Shown here: positions 1-11,189 of the stretch, one piece after another
Layout of the letters: each line of letters opens with the position of its first letter
Position numbering within the stretch: position 1 is the first letter of the stretch
NCBI GenBank assembly: GCA_024516155.1
Contig: JAJJXM010000041.1
Coordinates: forward strand, 70,001-134,000
Reading direction: 5' to 3'
DNA from: Pyronema omphalodes
Taxonomy: Eukaryota; Ascomycota; Pezizomycetes; Pezizales; Pyronemataceae
DNA: 64,000 nt
The notes under the pieces: generated by a model
What the model was told of the DNA's origin: nothing
Database searches by the model: none
What the model saw: only the letters and a program-made list of their open reading frames with translations
Program-made: the position numbers and the translations under genes

Positions 1-179
1 TCCTTCCTTCCGTCCTTCTTTCATTCCTTCAAACTCCAAAGATTAAATCAGCCCTATTTCCCCTGATTAACTCACCGCTAGGATTGAATTATTTGTAGAC
101 TCCATCGTATCTGGTCAATGACTCCAGATAACCTTGTTGGAGGTCTCGCTTGAAATACTGTATGCTTATTAGAAACGCT

Positions 180-979
180 TCAAGTCAAGCGAATAGGCAT
201 AGGAAATTCACCAGCACTAGTATCAGCGGGAGAGTCCTCTATGAAGTTGAGTTGGACTGAATCGGCGATGTCGGGGAGGTTAAACATTCGTACACCATCC
301 TCTTCGCGAGTCTGATTAAGGTAAACATCCATTGCATAAGAAGTGTTTACAGGCGGGTCCGCCTGGTCTGTATAACGGCCGTTAAGAGTGGCCATGCCGG
401 CATCTGTAGTAGGTTCGAGCTCAAGGTCTTACACAGAAGAGGATAATTGTCTTAGATCACTTGGGGAAAACTAGTGTGGAAGGCAAGCGGGAAATTTACC
501 GATAGAAAGACCATCGACGACAGTGTTTATAACCTCTGTTGCATGAAGGGTAGTGTAAGAAGAATCGGTAGAAATATTAAATATTCTGACTCCGTCCTCC
601 CATTGCTCCTGTCCGAGCCAAGTATCTATCGCGCATTGTCTGTGACCGGCGACAGTATCAACAGCTTCGAGGGATGCTAAACTATTGATTAGACCTTGTA
701 TAACTTTATTTTCATGCTTCATACATAATACCACCAACCTTTTGTGATACCATCGGTAAGCGCGGTAAGCGCGACAGACACCCGCTGCCAAGGGCTATAG
801 GTATAGGTTGCAGGGTAATACACTGAAGACTCTGACATCAAAGTAAATGACAGAGACATGGTATCAGAACGTCCTCCAGAGTTGTGAAGAGCAGCAGTTG
901 ATACGGCAATAGTAGTAGAGCCAGTGCTGACGGCTGGAGTAGTCCAAGTATGAGTGGGAATCAAAATGTCATCGGACAT
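180..979 (-). CDS. REEDGVR-module small protein, 3 exons, two modules (209 aa)
   Basis: I do not recognise this family. The model has exons 979-751, 676-500 and 403-180; both introns are phase 1 (74 and 96 nt, GT...AG, the first with a CTAAT branch site). Exon 1 encodes a Ser/Thr-rich stretch without a clear signal peptide. Exon 2 (177 nt, exactly 59 codons, symmetric 1-1) carries module CAIDTWLGQEQWEDGVRIFN at about residues 91-110. Exon 3 carries YAMDVYLNQTREEDGVRMFN at about 158-177 and then 32 acidic/hydroxylated residues to a TGA. It is the only member with three exons and with its two modules on separate exons. An upstream in-frame ATG at 1012 would add 11 residues. The first 5' splice site (G|GTATCA) was chosen because it keeps the family's phase; the exon 1 boundary is the least certain part. 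Function unknown. Confidence 0.6.
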
Positions 980-1012
980 GCATAAGTTTACACAAGCCTC
1001 AGTAGTTTCCAT

Positions 1013-1449
1013 GTGGTCCAATTTGAGTGGTCTAAAGACAATGATTAAAAGGGTTTGGGTTGCTGAAGGAAGTTACCGAAGGAAAGGTCTTCGTTTTTAG
1101 AACTATAGGAAGCGGCGGGGCTCATAGCGTATTTTTATTTCTCTCTGCCATGTTACGAACGTATCAGTCGATAATCATGACTTGGAAGATGGCTAATCCA
1201 GCAGACTTGCTAAAAGCGCTTTGCAAAATCATTGGTCCGATCTACGTTGTTCCTGCGTCTGCAGACTGATCGTAAGAAAAACCATGCATATTTTCTTATT
1301 TTGTGTGCGATCAGTTACCATGTTGGGTTTAGCAGACAGCATCCCTGAAGAACAGGCAACTGATCTACTTTCGCGGCCAATTACAGCCAATTGCATGGTC
1401 ATTTTTTATCATGTCATATATTTCGTGGGGAATAAGAGGAAGCGGGGTT
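1013..1449. other. intergenic, upstream of the first gene
   Basis: This is the promoter side of the minus-strand gene that ends at 180. I see short open frames on the plus strand but no conserved domain, splice-consistent model or repeat in them, and treat them as chance. Confidence 0.5.
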
Positions 1450-2887
1450 CCCTGTGGTACAAAAAAAAGGTGTTTAATCAAACCACACTTTAAACCACAA
1501 AAGGTGTTTAATTCAAACACCCACAAAATTCATTTACTAAACACCTCTTTAAACACCTACTAAACACCTTTAAACACCTACTAAACACCTCTTTAAACAC
1601 CTACTAAACACCTTTAAACACCGATTTAAACACCGATTTAAACACCTTTAAACACCTTTAAACACCTTTAAACACCGATTTAAACACCTACTAAACACCT
1701 TTAAACACCTTTAAACACCGATTTAAACACCTACTAAACACCTTTAAACACCGATTTAAACACCTTTAAACACCGATCTAAACACCTTTTTAAACACCTA
1801 CTAAACACCGATTTAAACACCTTGCACTATAGTGGTTTGATCAAGCACCTCAGATATTTTTTAAATGTTTTAAATTAATTACTAAACCACTCGCTCATTA
1901 TATAACATGTCTCTAGCTATTGCCAGGTCCTCTATCTATACATACAGGAACCTCCCACCTCCCTCCTCACCCCTCTTACTCCTGCTCCTGCTCTCTGTAT
2001 AGTACCATTCGCTTTGTGCCTTTTTTAATTGACCCTTACATATGCTGGAATCATGGATCGCTTCAATAAATAGACTTAGGTTTTCTGAGCATCCTGTTTG
2101 TCTGGTTAGCATTGTAGATATTTGTGGGGTTGGTTTGCAGTACTTGACTCAGCGAGTATCTAGAAGTTCATATCCCCTCTCCCCCCCACCCCTCTCTCCC
2201 TTTTGTCCCTCCGGTGGCGTATGGTGTATGAACTAGCAAATTCTGTAGAGGGACAAACATTTGACATGAGGAAAAACTTACAGTCAAACAAGACGGAAAG
2301 ATGGAGGTGGAGAAACAAGTGAATGAAATGGATGAAGAACAAGGAACAACAACGGCAGAACGAACAGAACATAAGGAAGGGATGCGCACTAAGGCAATAT
2401 CCACTTCCATCAACAAACATAAGCAGAACACAGCTCTACAGTTTAAAACTGAATGTTCAGTAGAACACTTCAGGGTGATTTATATGAACCATGGAAAAGC
2501 CATCCCTAGGAAGTGGACTGTAGATGTTTATTTGAACATCAGAGGACAGTTCAAATAAACCCCGAAGAATAAGCGAAGAAGAAGGTGTTTATTTAAACAC
2601 CCCTAGGGTGTTTAAATAAACCCCTCAAAAAAAAAATCAAGGTAGTTGTTTAACTAAACAACGCTGGGTGGTTTAGCTAAACACCGTAAATCACACTAAA
2701 CAACTTCGGTGTTTAGGGGTGTTTAACTAAACACCTTTAAACAACGATGGGTGGTTTAGCTAAACACCTTAAATCAGACTAAACAACTTTGGTGTTTAGG
2801 GTGTTTAACTAAACACTTTCGGTGTTTAGCTAAACCACGAAGGTGTTTGAACTAAACCACTCTCACTCGTTTTCTTGTACCATAGGG
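1450..2887. mobile_element. non-autonomous DNA transposon (~1.44 kb) with GTGTTTA subterminal arrays
   Basis: The ends are inverted: CCCTGTGGTACAAAAAAAA on the left and, on the opposite strand at the right end, CCCTATGGTACAAGAAAA. Both ends abut GGTT, a possible 4-bp target duplication. Inside, about 1500-1830 holds a dense array of TAAACACC motifs spaced by TTT, GATT or CTAC, and about 2585-2870 holds the same motif in both orientations (GGTGTTTA...TAAACACC). The core (about 1835-2580) has no transposase. Dense subterminal motifs are typical of transposase-binding regions in cut-and-paste elements. The superfamily is not assigned: the end resembles the CCC ends of piggyBac, but the target site is not TTAA. 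Confidence 0.6.
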
Positions 2888-4900
2888 GGTTAAGCTTACC
2901 CTATTCCGTAGCGAGAAAGGTTGGAGATGTATGACCGTACGAATCGCGTCAGCCTCAGCTGATGGCAAAGACCATATGTCGTGAGTGTATGATTTGCACA
3001 ATCTAAGATACAGAATACAGCAGATCCACTTTTTCTGACGCCTAAGAATGTAACCCTCGCGATGGCAACAGAGCTGTCACGTCATAATGCCCCATCGCTG
3101 CCTTCGCAGAATGACATGTTTTTAACAACGTTACGTTGTAGCTATATACTTTCGCAAGCCCTAATGAGAAACCAAGATGAAGTGATGGTTATTATTCATT
3201 TATTTATCAACTCATACATGCATTTAACTGTAAGGTTATGGCGGAATCTACAGTAAATGCAAAATCAACAAACCCAGGTTTCAGGCCAGCCTCTCATTGT
3301 GGAGGCCCCAGAGTTTGTTCTCGGATGTGGGGTTGTAGACCCCAAGTCTTGTTGGGATTTTGTTTGTCAAGCATCGTCTGTTCCAGGAGCCTTGTGCGCT
3401 CAGATCCTCCTTTTCCTCCACCCTTAGCCTCCCATTGTTACCCATTTTTCCACCTTTATTTCATCCACAATGCAGAAATAAAACAAGAGAAAGGTTAAAC
3501 TACTGCCGGTCTACCATTCCTCCCTGACTAGCCTACGTGTTGCTCCTCCTAACCTGTCTCTTCTACTCTTCACCGGTGGTATTGTAAGTCCAAGACTACC
3601 ATTCCACAGCACCATCTGGATGTTAATCCCTCCACTCCCGGCGACTTCTTCTTGGTTTTTATTTATTTATTTATCGATACTCTGCATTGTAAGGGTCTTT
3701 CTATTCTGTGCCACTGGGGTAGTCGGAACTCATGGTGGCAAAAATGGCAGCGAGGGTTGTTACAGATTTGAGACCCGACACTTTAGGCTAGACGGAAGCA
3801 TCGTTTTTGAAATTCGCTAATGAGTTAAGAAAGTTCCCTAGCTAACGCAGGGGTTTGGCAATTCATAGGCAAGCGTGCGGCTGGGGCAATACTAAATGAA
3901 ACTGGTAAACACTCGTAAGCATGCAGAGTCAACAATTCTGACGATAAAAGAATAAGGAATTCTTACCGCGTGGTGGTGCTTAAGGTCAGGGTTGCTGTGA
4001 AAGTCCATGATTTGATGGAACAGGGATGTCCACAACGGAACCCCGATTGAAACTTCGCCTATGAGCTGAACACGGAATCAATCCATGAGCATGGCATTGT
4101 CTACTCTATGGATATATACAAGCTGATATGCGTAAAACACACCTTTTGTTTCTTCGGCAAGTGCTACATATCAGCCCTGCATGGACCTTTTAGGCCTCGG
4201 TCAGCGTACGATTCAACAATGATAATAAGTGCTACATATGAAGTGTAAAGGTAATTCAACTTGGCATGAGGACGCTCAAGTCAAGGTTTCTAGCGGTATC
4301 TAGCAATGTTTGTAGGTAATAGGTGTATGGCTTGGCGGAGATCACGTTACAATCTCAGAGAGCAAGGGTTATATACCTTACTCATCAAGGTGCAAGTGAC
4401 AAGATATGACCGAGGCTTCGTTCACACCATCCATATCCAAATAAGGGTTGTCCGAGTCGGGATTCTTAATCGCGGCAACCTTCGATAGAAAATGTAGTCT
4501 CTCACTGTGACACTGGCAGTGGTTTATTTGATTTTTACTGGTTCGTTTGCGAGTCGCGACGAAATGCGGCTTATGGGAACCATCCACTCCAGGGCTAGTT
4601 CGGTGGCACAAAATACAAGGGTATCCATAGGTGTGCTTTATTGCCACTGGTCGTGTTGTTCTGCAGGAAATCGAGACGATCATACGTTTATAAACCAAAG
4701 GTCTCAACAGAAGCTCAAATCCTTTATATACGATTGTATCAGCTGTCGCTGGAGAATATCAGGTGCTGAAGCTACTGATGTAGGGGTTTGTAACATCAAT
4801 TCTATATCCAGGACTATGAATTCTTAGCGTCTGGTAAAGCAGTGTCAGAAGCTGCTGGGGATCTCAAAGTGATATATCCACCACCAACCCATTGATATGC
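2888..4900. other. intergenic, no supported gene
   Basis: Several open frames of 60-110 codons exist on both strands (for example minus 4707-4378), but none shows a recognisable domain, intron structure or similarity to other parts of the window. A short TTTA run lies near 3657-3676. I see no RNA gene. Confidence 0.5.
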
Positions 4901-5029
4901 TAAGATACATAAAATTCACCGTCACCTTACCGATAGTAGTTAAAGTGTTAGTCGCAGCGAGAATTTCGGCTGAACTTCTGAAGTAGCCAAGGCAGGGATG
5001 TGCACCTAGCGTGTTACTTCCACGGTGGT

Positions 5030-6150
5030 CGTATGTAGTAATAATCGGTACCATGGTCCATGGCAACAGCATGGGACATCACTCGCCTGTGTAATGTTGC
5101 TCGTACTCGTGTCTAACTAGCGCCACCATCTCTAGGCACGAGTAGGCAGGGATAAATCCTAAAAGCCTGGTCAGCAACCAGGGTTGCAAGGGAACGGATA
5201 TCAAGACAAAAAGGAGCAACAACAGCACGAGATAGAAAAGACAATGGTGCTCACTGAGCAACAAGTCACGGTTGAAAAGATTAGTAGGGAAAAGGTATGG
5301 CATATATGAATGATTAATAACACACTCCTCCTAAGAAAGGCAAAAAGCATCCACCAAAGAAAACATGTAATCTCCGGATAAAAGATGATGAACAGAGAAA
5401 TATATCAAGCATAAATCATTAACCCAAGTTCGCCATCCCCTAATTAACTCAAGATGAAAGCCACACCAACAATTCCCATAATGAACCTATAGACTTAGAC
5501 TCTATCCACGAAACCATCGTACCCCTCCTTCCTCCCTTGTCTGCTGCAACCAGATATCCATACAGTAGCCCATAGCGATTGTTTCGGCTGTAGAATCGGA
5601 GTGTTAGATGATGGATAATGAGTATGTTGGAGTGCTTACTGGTGGTGGGATGGATGCATTGCACAGCGGGCAGGACAGAGGTGTGGGATGTGGCGGATGT
5701 GTCAACAGAAGTGCCAGGGGACATCATGGGTTGTGTGATGACCGCATAGTCGTTAAGGGGAGTAGGGGCAGCAGCGCTGGCATAGGTGATAGCAGTCAAA
5801 GTGTTTGTGGGAGAAGACGGAACACCAGCAGTTGAGGTGTTGGTAGTGGTAGAATATACGGCAGCAGTAGCGATAGCGGAGGACTCAGTGGCGGTGGCGG
5901 CGGCGGGGGAGGAGGAGGTGACGGCGTGCCTGGCGCTGGGTAAAATGATTGTAGAGGACATTATCTTGTTGGAAGAGGGGAGCATTGCTGTGTGGGCTTT
6001 TCAAAGGAGAAGAAACAGTATGTAGAGAGACAATGGTTAAAGAAGTGAATCCAGCAGTCGTAAACCTGGGTCCAAGAGAGGAGAGACCGATGAGGGATGA
6101 TTAAATCGTAACGAGGATCCTCTGGGTTTTATAAAAAGAAACATTGTTCG
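5030..6150 (-). repeat. segmental duplication unit 1 (gene plus 3' flank)
   Basis: Related units lie at about 8480-9620 and 11190-12260. Each carries, in the same order, a 3' flank with a motif like ATGGCAACAGCATG followed by CATCACTCG, then a minus-strand small-protein gene, then a promoter with phrases such as TTCAAGAGA/GAGGAGA and GATGAGGGATGAT. Orphan partial copies of the 3' flank lie near 7785-7935 and 10640-10900. The units are clearly diverged, so the array is not recent. Confidence 0.65.
5502..5985 (-). CDS. REEDGVR-module small protein (143 aa), array copy 1
   Basis: Exon 1 is 5985-5640 and exon 2 is 5587-5502. The 52-nt phase-1 intron starts GTAAGC, has a CTAAC branch site and ends CTACAG. 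Exon 1 encodes 115 residues very rich in Ser, Thr, Ala and Pro, with no membrane helix and no convincing signal peptide. Exon 2 encodes a short linker and one module, YCMDIWLQQTREEGGVRWFR, at residues 123-142, followed by a final Gly. Reading through without splicing puts the module out of frame, so the intron is needed to see it. The ATG was chosen because all three array copies share ACA/ACT-GCA just before it. Function unknown. Confidence 0.72.
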
Positions 6151-6428
6151 CAATCTGGGTTTCACTCACGTACTCTTGTGACAATCCGAGCTGTCGCTTT
6201 TTGGCGAGATAGGCGAGATATCACGTTATGCCAGAATATGCATCCAATAGGAATCCAGCCCTTGGTCTAAACTGAAATAGAACCCAGTGGAAATAGGGAT
6301 CGGCGTCCAGGATACCCATGGAAGGCAAGAAATCCTTGTATACAAGGAAGGTGGAAGGACTTTCCCCGCTCTATTACAGCCAGCGTTCTGTATGCACACC
6401 ATAGAGCGATTCTTTAACCGTCTTATAG

Positions 6429-6936
6429 CGAGCAAAGGTTTACAATGCCCGTCTAAAACCCAATGGGTTTCTTATTACCCAAAAGGTTTATAATATTCAC
6501 ACCAAAAAATTCAAATAGTTACTAATGCCTATCTGTGGCTGAGAATGCTTGTTATGCGCTTCTCTACGGGCGCACGTTTACCCACACTCAGCACTTCTCC
6601 TCACACCCAGCGCGTCTCCTCACCCATGCCGTCTCGATCACAAACCACTTATTATCCAATCCTCCTGGAAGTTTTGTACTTAATCCGTATGTGCTATTCC
6701 TTTACGCGTGCTTTTGAATTCAGGCATGTTATTCATTTTTGTATGCTCTCCTCGTGGGTGCGCTCTCCATTCGGGGTGGCCTTACCTAACTTTCTCTACG
6801 CGCTCACGGTATCAGCCTCTTCTTAGCCACAGATAAACATTAGTAATGTTTTTCAAATTTTTGTGTGGCTATTATAAACTTATTGGGCATTTTAAAACTT
6901 ATTAGTTTTTAGACGGGCATTGTAGACCTTTGCTCG
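6429..6936. mobile_element. hAT-like MITE (508 bp)
   Basis: Terminal inverted repeats of roughly 110 bp start CGAGCAAAGGTTTACAATG on the left and CGAGCAAAGGTCTACAATG at the right end (other strand). They stay similar through ATGCCCGTCTAAAA to the CTGTGGCT segment. The flanks TCTTATAG (6421-6428) and TCTTATAT (6937-6944) look like an 8-bp target duplication with one mismatch, the size made by hAT transposases. The interior is full of GCGCGT/CACGCG words and has no transposase. Confidence 0.72.
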
Positions 6937-7012
6937 TCTTATATGTAGCCTTCTTAGCGAGAATCCCTGCAGCAGAAATTTCCCGGAGACCGCCGAAATA
7001 TAATAAGTCGAA

Positions 7013-7783
7013 GCAAACGTCTGCAATGACGACGTCTTGCGCATCGTGTTTCTAAATGCCCGACCTGTCTACAATGGGCGCCTGTCACCCCTGGACAAAA
7101 AAAGATGACTAAGGCGTATCTGTGGCGGAGGGTGCTCGTCGCCAATGTCTCCGTGCGCACGTCTCCCGACCAGCGCGTTTACCTCCCTATTGACAACCAC
7201 TTTATCATCCGACCCTCCTCTAAACAGACCGCGAGTCCGACCAGAAAGGATACCGCGCACAATAGGGGAGCAGTGTACCCACCGGGCCAAATTCATTTGC
7301 GCGCTGGAAGTGTAGGGTCGGGTGTAACATGTGGTGTTCTTGCTCCAGAGGAGAGGGCCACGATGTGCGCATGGTCCAATTTTTGTAAAAAAAAAAATTA
7401 AAGATAAAAATATGAAATCTGATCATATTGCAATTATTATTCATTCGCGTGTGCTCTCCTTACGCGCGTGCTTTCCATCCGCGCGTACTTCCATGGGGGT
7501 TTACATTGGTTGTCAATTTTTTTTTCGTGTTTTTTTTGGTTATTGAAGTTTAAATTTCAGTTAAATACGCTGTGATTATTTCAAATATCAAGATTTTCTG
7601 TCCCCGTTCGCGTGTGTTATTCATTCGCGCATGTTCTCTGCTCACTCACGGCGTCAGCCTCGTCTCTAGCCACAAGTGGGCCTTAGTCATCCATTTTCGT
7701 GCAGGGGTGACGGGCATTGTAGACCGGTTGGGCATTTAGAAACACAATTCGCCAAGGTACGGGCATTGTAGACCTTTGTTCTA
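7013..7783. mobile_element. second, diverged member of the same MITE family
   Basis: The left end (CAAACGTCTGCAATG...GTGTTTCTAAATGCCC) matches the reverse complement of the right end (CAAAGGTCTACAATGCCCG...GTGTTTCTAAATGCCC). The match continues through a TGTCACCCCTG/GATGACTAAGGC segment. It shares its terminal words with the 6429-6936 element but is longer and more degraded. No clear target duplication could be fixed, so the ends are approximate. Confidence 0.55.
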
Positions 7784-8025
7784 TGGTAATAATCGGTACC
7801 ATGGTCCATGGCAACAGCATGGGCAATCACTCGCTTGTGCAACTATGAGGGATGTGTGAAACTCGACACCTTAGCTGGTCGTACGCAGGGATAGACCATG
7901 CAAACCTGGGCTGCAGTGCTGGGGTGCAAAGGAGCTATTATAATAATACTTTTTCATTTTTGTTCCCAACCGATAGGTTATGACAATCGTAACATTACTA
8001 TTACATTTCTTTCTCCCAAATATTT

Positions 8026-8273
8026 CCTTTGCTTCTTGTCTATACCTAAGAAGGCATAGATCAGGATAAACGAGGCTACTCTTGAAACATGTCAAGTGCC
8101 CTTTCACTACACAGAGTGACTACTCAACCTGAGCCGCCGGTTAAATAAACCCCCCTGAGGGCAAACACTAGTTACCAAGATATACCAGTGGGAGCGACAC
8201 GGCATACGAACTCGTTGGCTTTTACGCAGATGCAGGGAGTCATATCACTACACTACTGGGGACGCCCCCTATA
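8026..8273 (-). mobile_element. relic tRNA-derived SINE
   Basis: It aligns with the better copy at 45714-46062 over TTGTCTATACCTAAG, GGCATAGATCAGGA, GAGGGCAAAC and GGGAGCGACACGG, and over the tRNA-like head ending in ACTACTGGGG. It has lost the 3' tail region and carries an insertion near 8060-8110. The head (5' end) is at the right, so it is in minus orientation. Confidence 0.6.
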
Positions 8274-8479
8274 AAGACGAAAAAGAGCAATACCACCACG
8301 AGATAGAAAAGATAACGGTGCACACAGAACGGCATGTCACGGTTCAAATGTTCAACAACTGGTGAAGGAGTGAAGGATATATACCCACCGAAAGACTTTT
8401 CGTACTCTAGAGGAAATAAAATCGACCTTCGTGATTGGAAAGCCGCGCCGACAGTGACATCTCATGTACATAGCCAGGG

Positions 8480-9620
8480 TGGGTGTACGTACATAGTGAT
8501 GATCGGCGTCATGGCAACAGCATGAACCATCACTCGTTTATGCAACCAACGTAAAACCCTCAAAATCCCATTACTCATCGGGGGGTAGAGCTCAATCATG
8601 AGAGCCTCGACTGGAATCCAGGGGTGCAGGAAAGCGGATGTCAAGACTCACAAGAACAACAAAAGAGACTGCAATGCAGACATCGCGGCAAGTCACGGCT
8701 AATAAGTTTAGTAGGAAAAGGTATGGCAAATATGAATGATCATTGATGCACTCCTGAAAAGAAAGATAAATGCATCCCAAAAAAGACATGTAATCTCTGA
8801 ATAATGGATGATGAACAATAAAACATATCGACCACAAATGATGAATCGTAAATCACAATACGAATTCCACCACCCTTAGCCAACCAAACCAAATTACACA
8901 AATAACCATCGCCATCATCACCATAACCCTACAGCCCAACGACCTATCTCCAAAACCATCGTATCGCTCCTTCCTCTCTTGACTGTGCTAGCCAGATATC
9001 AATAGAGTAGTCCATATCTGTTGGAAGCGTGGTAATGGGTTCGGCTATAAGGTTTAAGTGATAGATGATAAATAATGAGTAGCATAACAGAGTATGTTGA
9101 AGTACTTACTGATAATAGGATTGATGATTTCGGGAGCGAGGGTGACCGAGGTGCGGGATGTGTCTGTAGAGGTGCCAGGGGACATGATGGGTTGTGTGAT
9201 GGCCGCAGAGTCATTAAGGCGAGTAGGGGCAGCAGCGCTGACATAGGTAATAGGAGTAAACGCGTTGGTAGGGGAAGATGGGACAATGGTAGTTGAGGTA
9301 TTGGTAGTAGCAGAATAATCGGCAGCAGTAGCGATAATCGAGAACTCAGTGGCGGCGGCGGCGGAGGGCGAGGGGAAGGTGACGGCGTGATCGACGTTGG
9401 GAGAAATGATTGTAGAGGAGGCCATGATCTGGTTGGAAGATGGAGACATTGCAGTGTCGGCTCTTGAGAAGACTAGAAACAATGGGATTATTGGAAAGGG
9501 GGAATTACGCAGTCGTTAACCAGGGTTCAAGAGACGAGAGACTGATGAGGGATATAATCGCGACGAGAAACCATCAAGCTTGTATAAAGAACATTCTTCG
9601 CAACCCGGTTTTAGGGGGCA
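8480..9620 (-). repeat. segmental duplication unit 2
   Basis: This unit is paralogous to 5030-6150 and 11190-12260, with the same order of 3' flank, gene and promoter. The 3' flank carries ATGGCAACAGCATGAAC and CATCACTCG, as in the other units. Confidence 0.65.
8944..9449 (-). CDS. REEDGVR-module small protein (146 aa), array copy 2
   Basis: Exon 1 is 9449-9110 and exon 2 is 9044-8944, joined by a 65-nt phase-1 intron (GTAAGT...TATAG). Exon 1 encodes 113 Ser/Thr/Ala/Pro-rich residues that align with copy 1 (5502-5985), for example SSPTN and MSPGTS. The single module, at residues 126-145, is the most altered of the array: YSIDIWLAQSREEGAIRWFW, then Arg and TAG. Asp-Gly-Val has become Gly-Ala-Ile and the usual C-terminal Arg-Gly is Trp-Arg. 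This may be relaxed constraint or a divergent function. Confidence 0.68.
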
Positions 9621-9699
9621 ATTCCGCCTACGTGGATGAGATCCTTTCAAAATGCGTGGGTTGCGGGGTTTTGGCGGATGCTGCGTGTCACGATGTAGC

Positions 9700-10320
9700 T
9701 GTGGTAAAGGACATCTAATAGAAACCCCGGTCTTAGTGTGAGCCGTCGCGGTTATGTGAGGGAAATTTAATGCATAGCGTGGAATTCAGGCGAAACACCC
9801 TTGTGCATCGTGTAAGAAAGCCATTGTCGCGTATTAAAGCCCGTGGATGGATTTGGAAGGCAACCAGTCAGCACCATCATTCCCGTGCACACCGCATGCG
9901 GTCATACGGAAAAGCGCCGATCAAGTCCGTAGACCTACGCATGATAGGTGACTGATCCTGGGGTTCAGCCCTGGATATCGATAACGTATGGTAGTGGGCT
10001 GAAGTGGGAAATATCTGGATAATAGATATAACCGAAATGGAATAGGTTGCATCCTCAAGGACTGCAACCTCCAACCGACAGGATCTGCCGCCCATAGCGG
10101 TGGGTCAGCGATATGCATAATGAACATTCGCGTGTGGTGTCACCAATGCATCCATCGTCGCTGCGTGTAGAACATATGGTCATAGCGTCATCAATGTGTA
10201 TCACCCTCACCATGTATCCATTACTCAGAATCGACAACGATCGTAGCAATCCACTTAAAAAGCTCTCGCAGTATCTCACGTGCATACTTTACCCCAGACA
10301 ACTAGCTCACTATCCCATCC
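9700..10320. other. intergenic
   Basis: No supported gene. Open frames here lack introns or domains that would argue for coding. Confidence 0.45.
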
Positions 10321-10610
10321 GATTTAGTGCATCACCGCACCACGTCACTTTATTAGCTCACTGCAAAGTTGCAGTTATGCACTGCGTTATAAGGAAATCA
10401 TTATATAACCCACGCAAAGGTTATCAAGCTTTTATTTTCCATGTAATACAAGACTATCATATACCCGTGTCAAAAAACCGAAACATTACCTTAAGCATCT
10501 CTTTTCTATGTAATACAACGCTCTCATATACTCTTGTGAAAAAAACGAAATATAACCATGAAATTCAATACCCTTACCCCCCGCCTCTACCGCGACTGGA
10601 TTCCCCTATA
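10320..10610. repeat. diverged duplicate of the 3' flank of the ankyrin/RCC1/BTB gene
   Basis: The stretch from GCATCACCGCACCACGTCAC to the ATAACCATGAAATTC segment is similar, with gaps, to about 13375-13560. That segment lies just downstream of the large minus-strand gene ending at 13629. Shared phrases include AAGCATCT, TTTTCTATGTAA and CATAT-CCC. Confidence 0.5.
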
Positions 10611-10639
10611 CCACCGGCTCAACCACAATAGTCGCGTTG

Positions 10640-10900
10640 AGAGTGACACATGATGTACAGAACCACGGTGGGTGTACATATAGTCACACAAGCAGCACCA
10701 TAGCAACAGCATAGACCGTCACTCGATTATGCAATCAACATAACAGCCTTAAAACTCCATTACTCGTCTGTGGGTAGAGCTATATCATATAAACCTAGGC
10801 TCCAATCAAAGCGAGCAAGAGAGCAGAAATCAGACTCACAAGAATAACCAGAGCACGAGAGAGAAAAGTCGACGGTGCACATAAAACGGTATTTCGAAGT
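10640..10900. repeat. orphan partial copy of the array's 3' flank
   Basis: It has the same words as the flanks near 8460-8700 and 11190-11450 (GTGACACATGATG, GGTGGGTGTACA, CAACAGCATAGACC, TCACTCG), but no small-protein gene is attached. Confidence 0.55.
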
Positions 10901-11189
10901 GGAAACAATGAATCGGATTCGAATCCGAGACTACAAGGTAGTGAAGAGATATCATTAGGATTAAAATAGCTCATCTGAATTTATTAACTCTTACAACCGC
11001 CATCTCTTGTGAAACCTCAGATTCCGCCCGGGGAGGGGGTTGTTGATGTAGCAGGTTCTGTATCCGGAGCAAAGGATTATGAGAAGTTGAAGAAAGCTGA
11101 CCCCATGACATATTAATATACCCACCGAAACCCCTTTTTTATTTTAGAAGAAATGAAATTGACTGTCGTGATTTGAATGGTATTCGCTG

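Noticed and set aside
1500..1830. Regularly spaced repeats resembling a CRISPR array
   Set aside because: Units are about 10-20 bp with 3-4 bp variable joins, the genome is eukaryotic, and the array lies within a transposon's subterminal region.
4378..4707. 109-codon minus-strand frame
   Set aside because: No domain, no intron-supported extension and no similarity to other parts of the window; likely chance.
5040..5070. X-box-like CCATGGCAAC in the array flanks
   Set aside because: Only half of the palindrome matches and the sites lie downstream of the genes; a repeat word is the simpler explanation.
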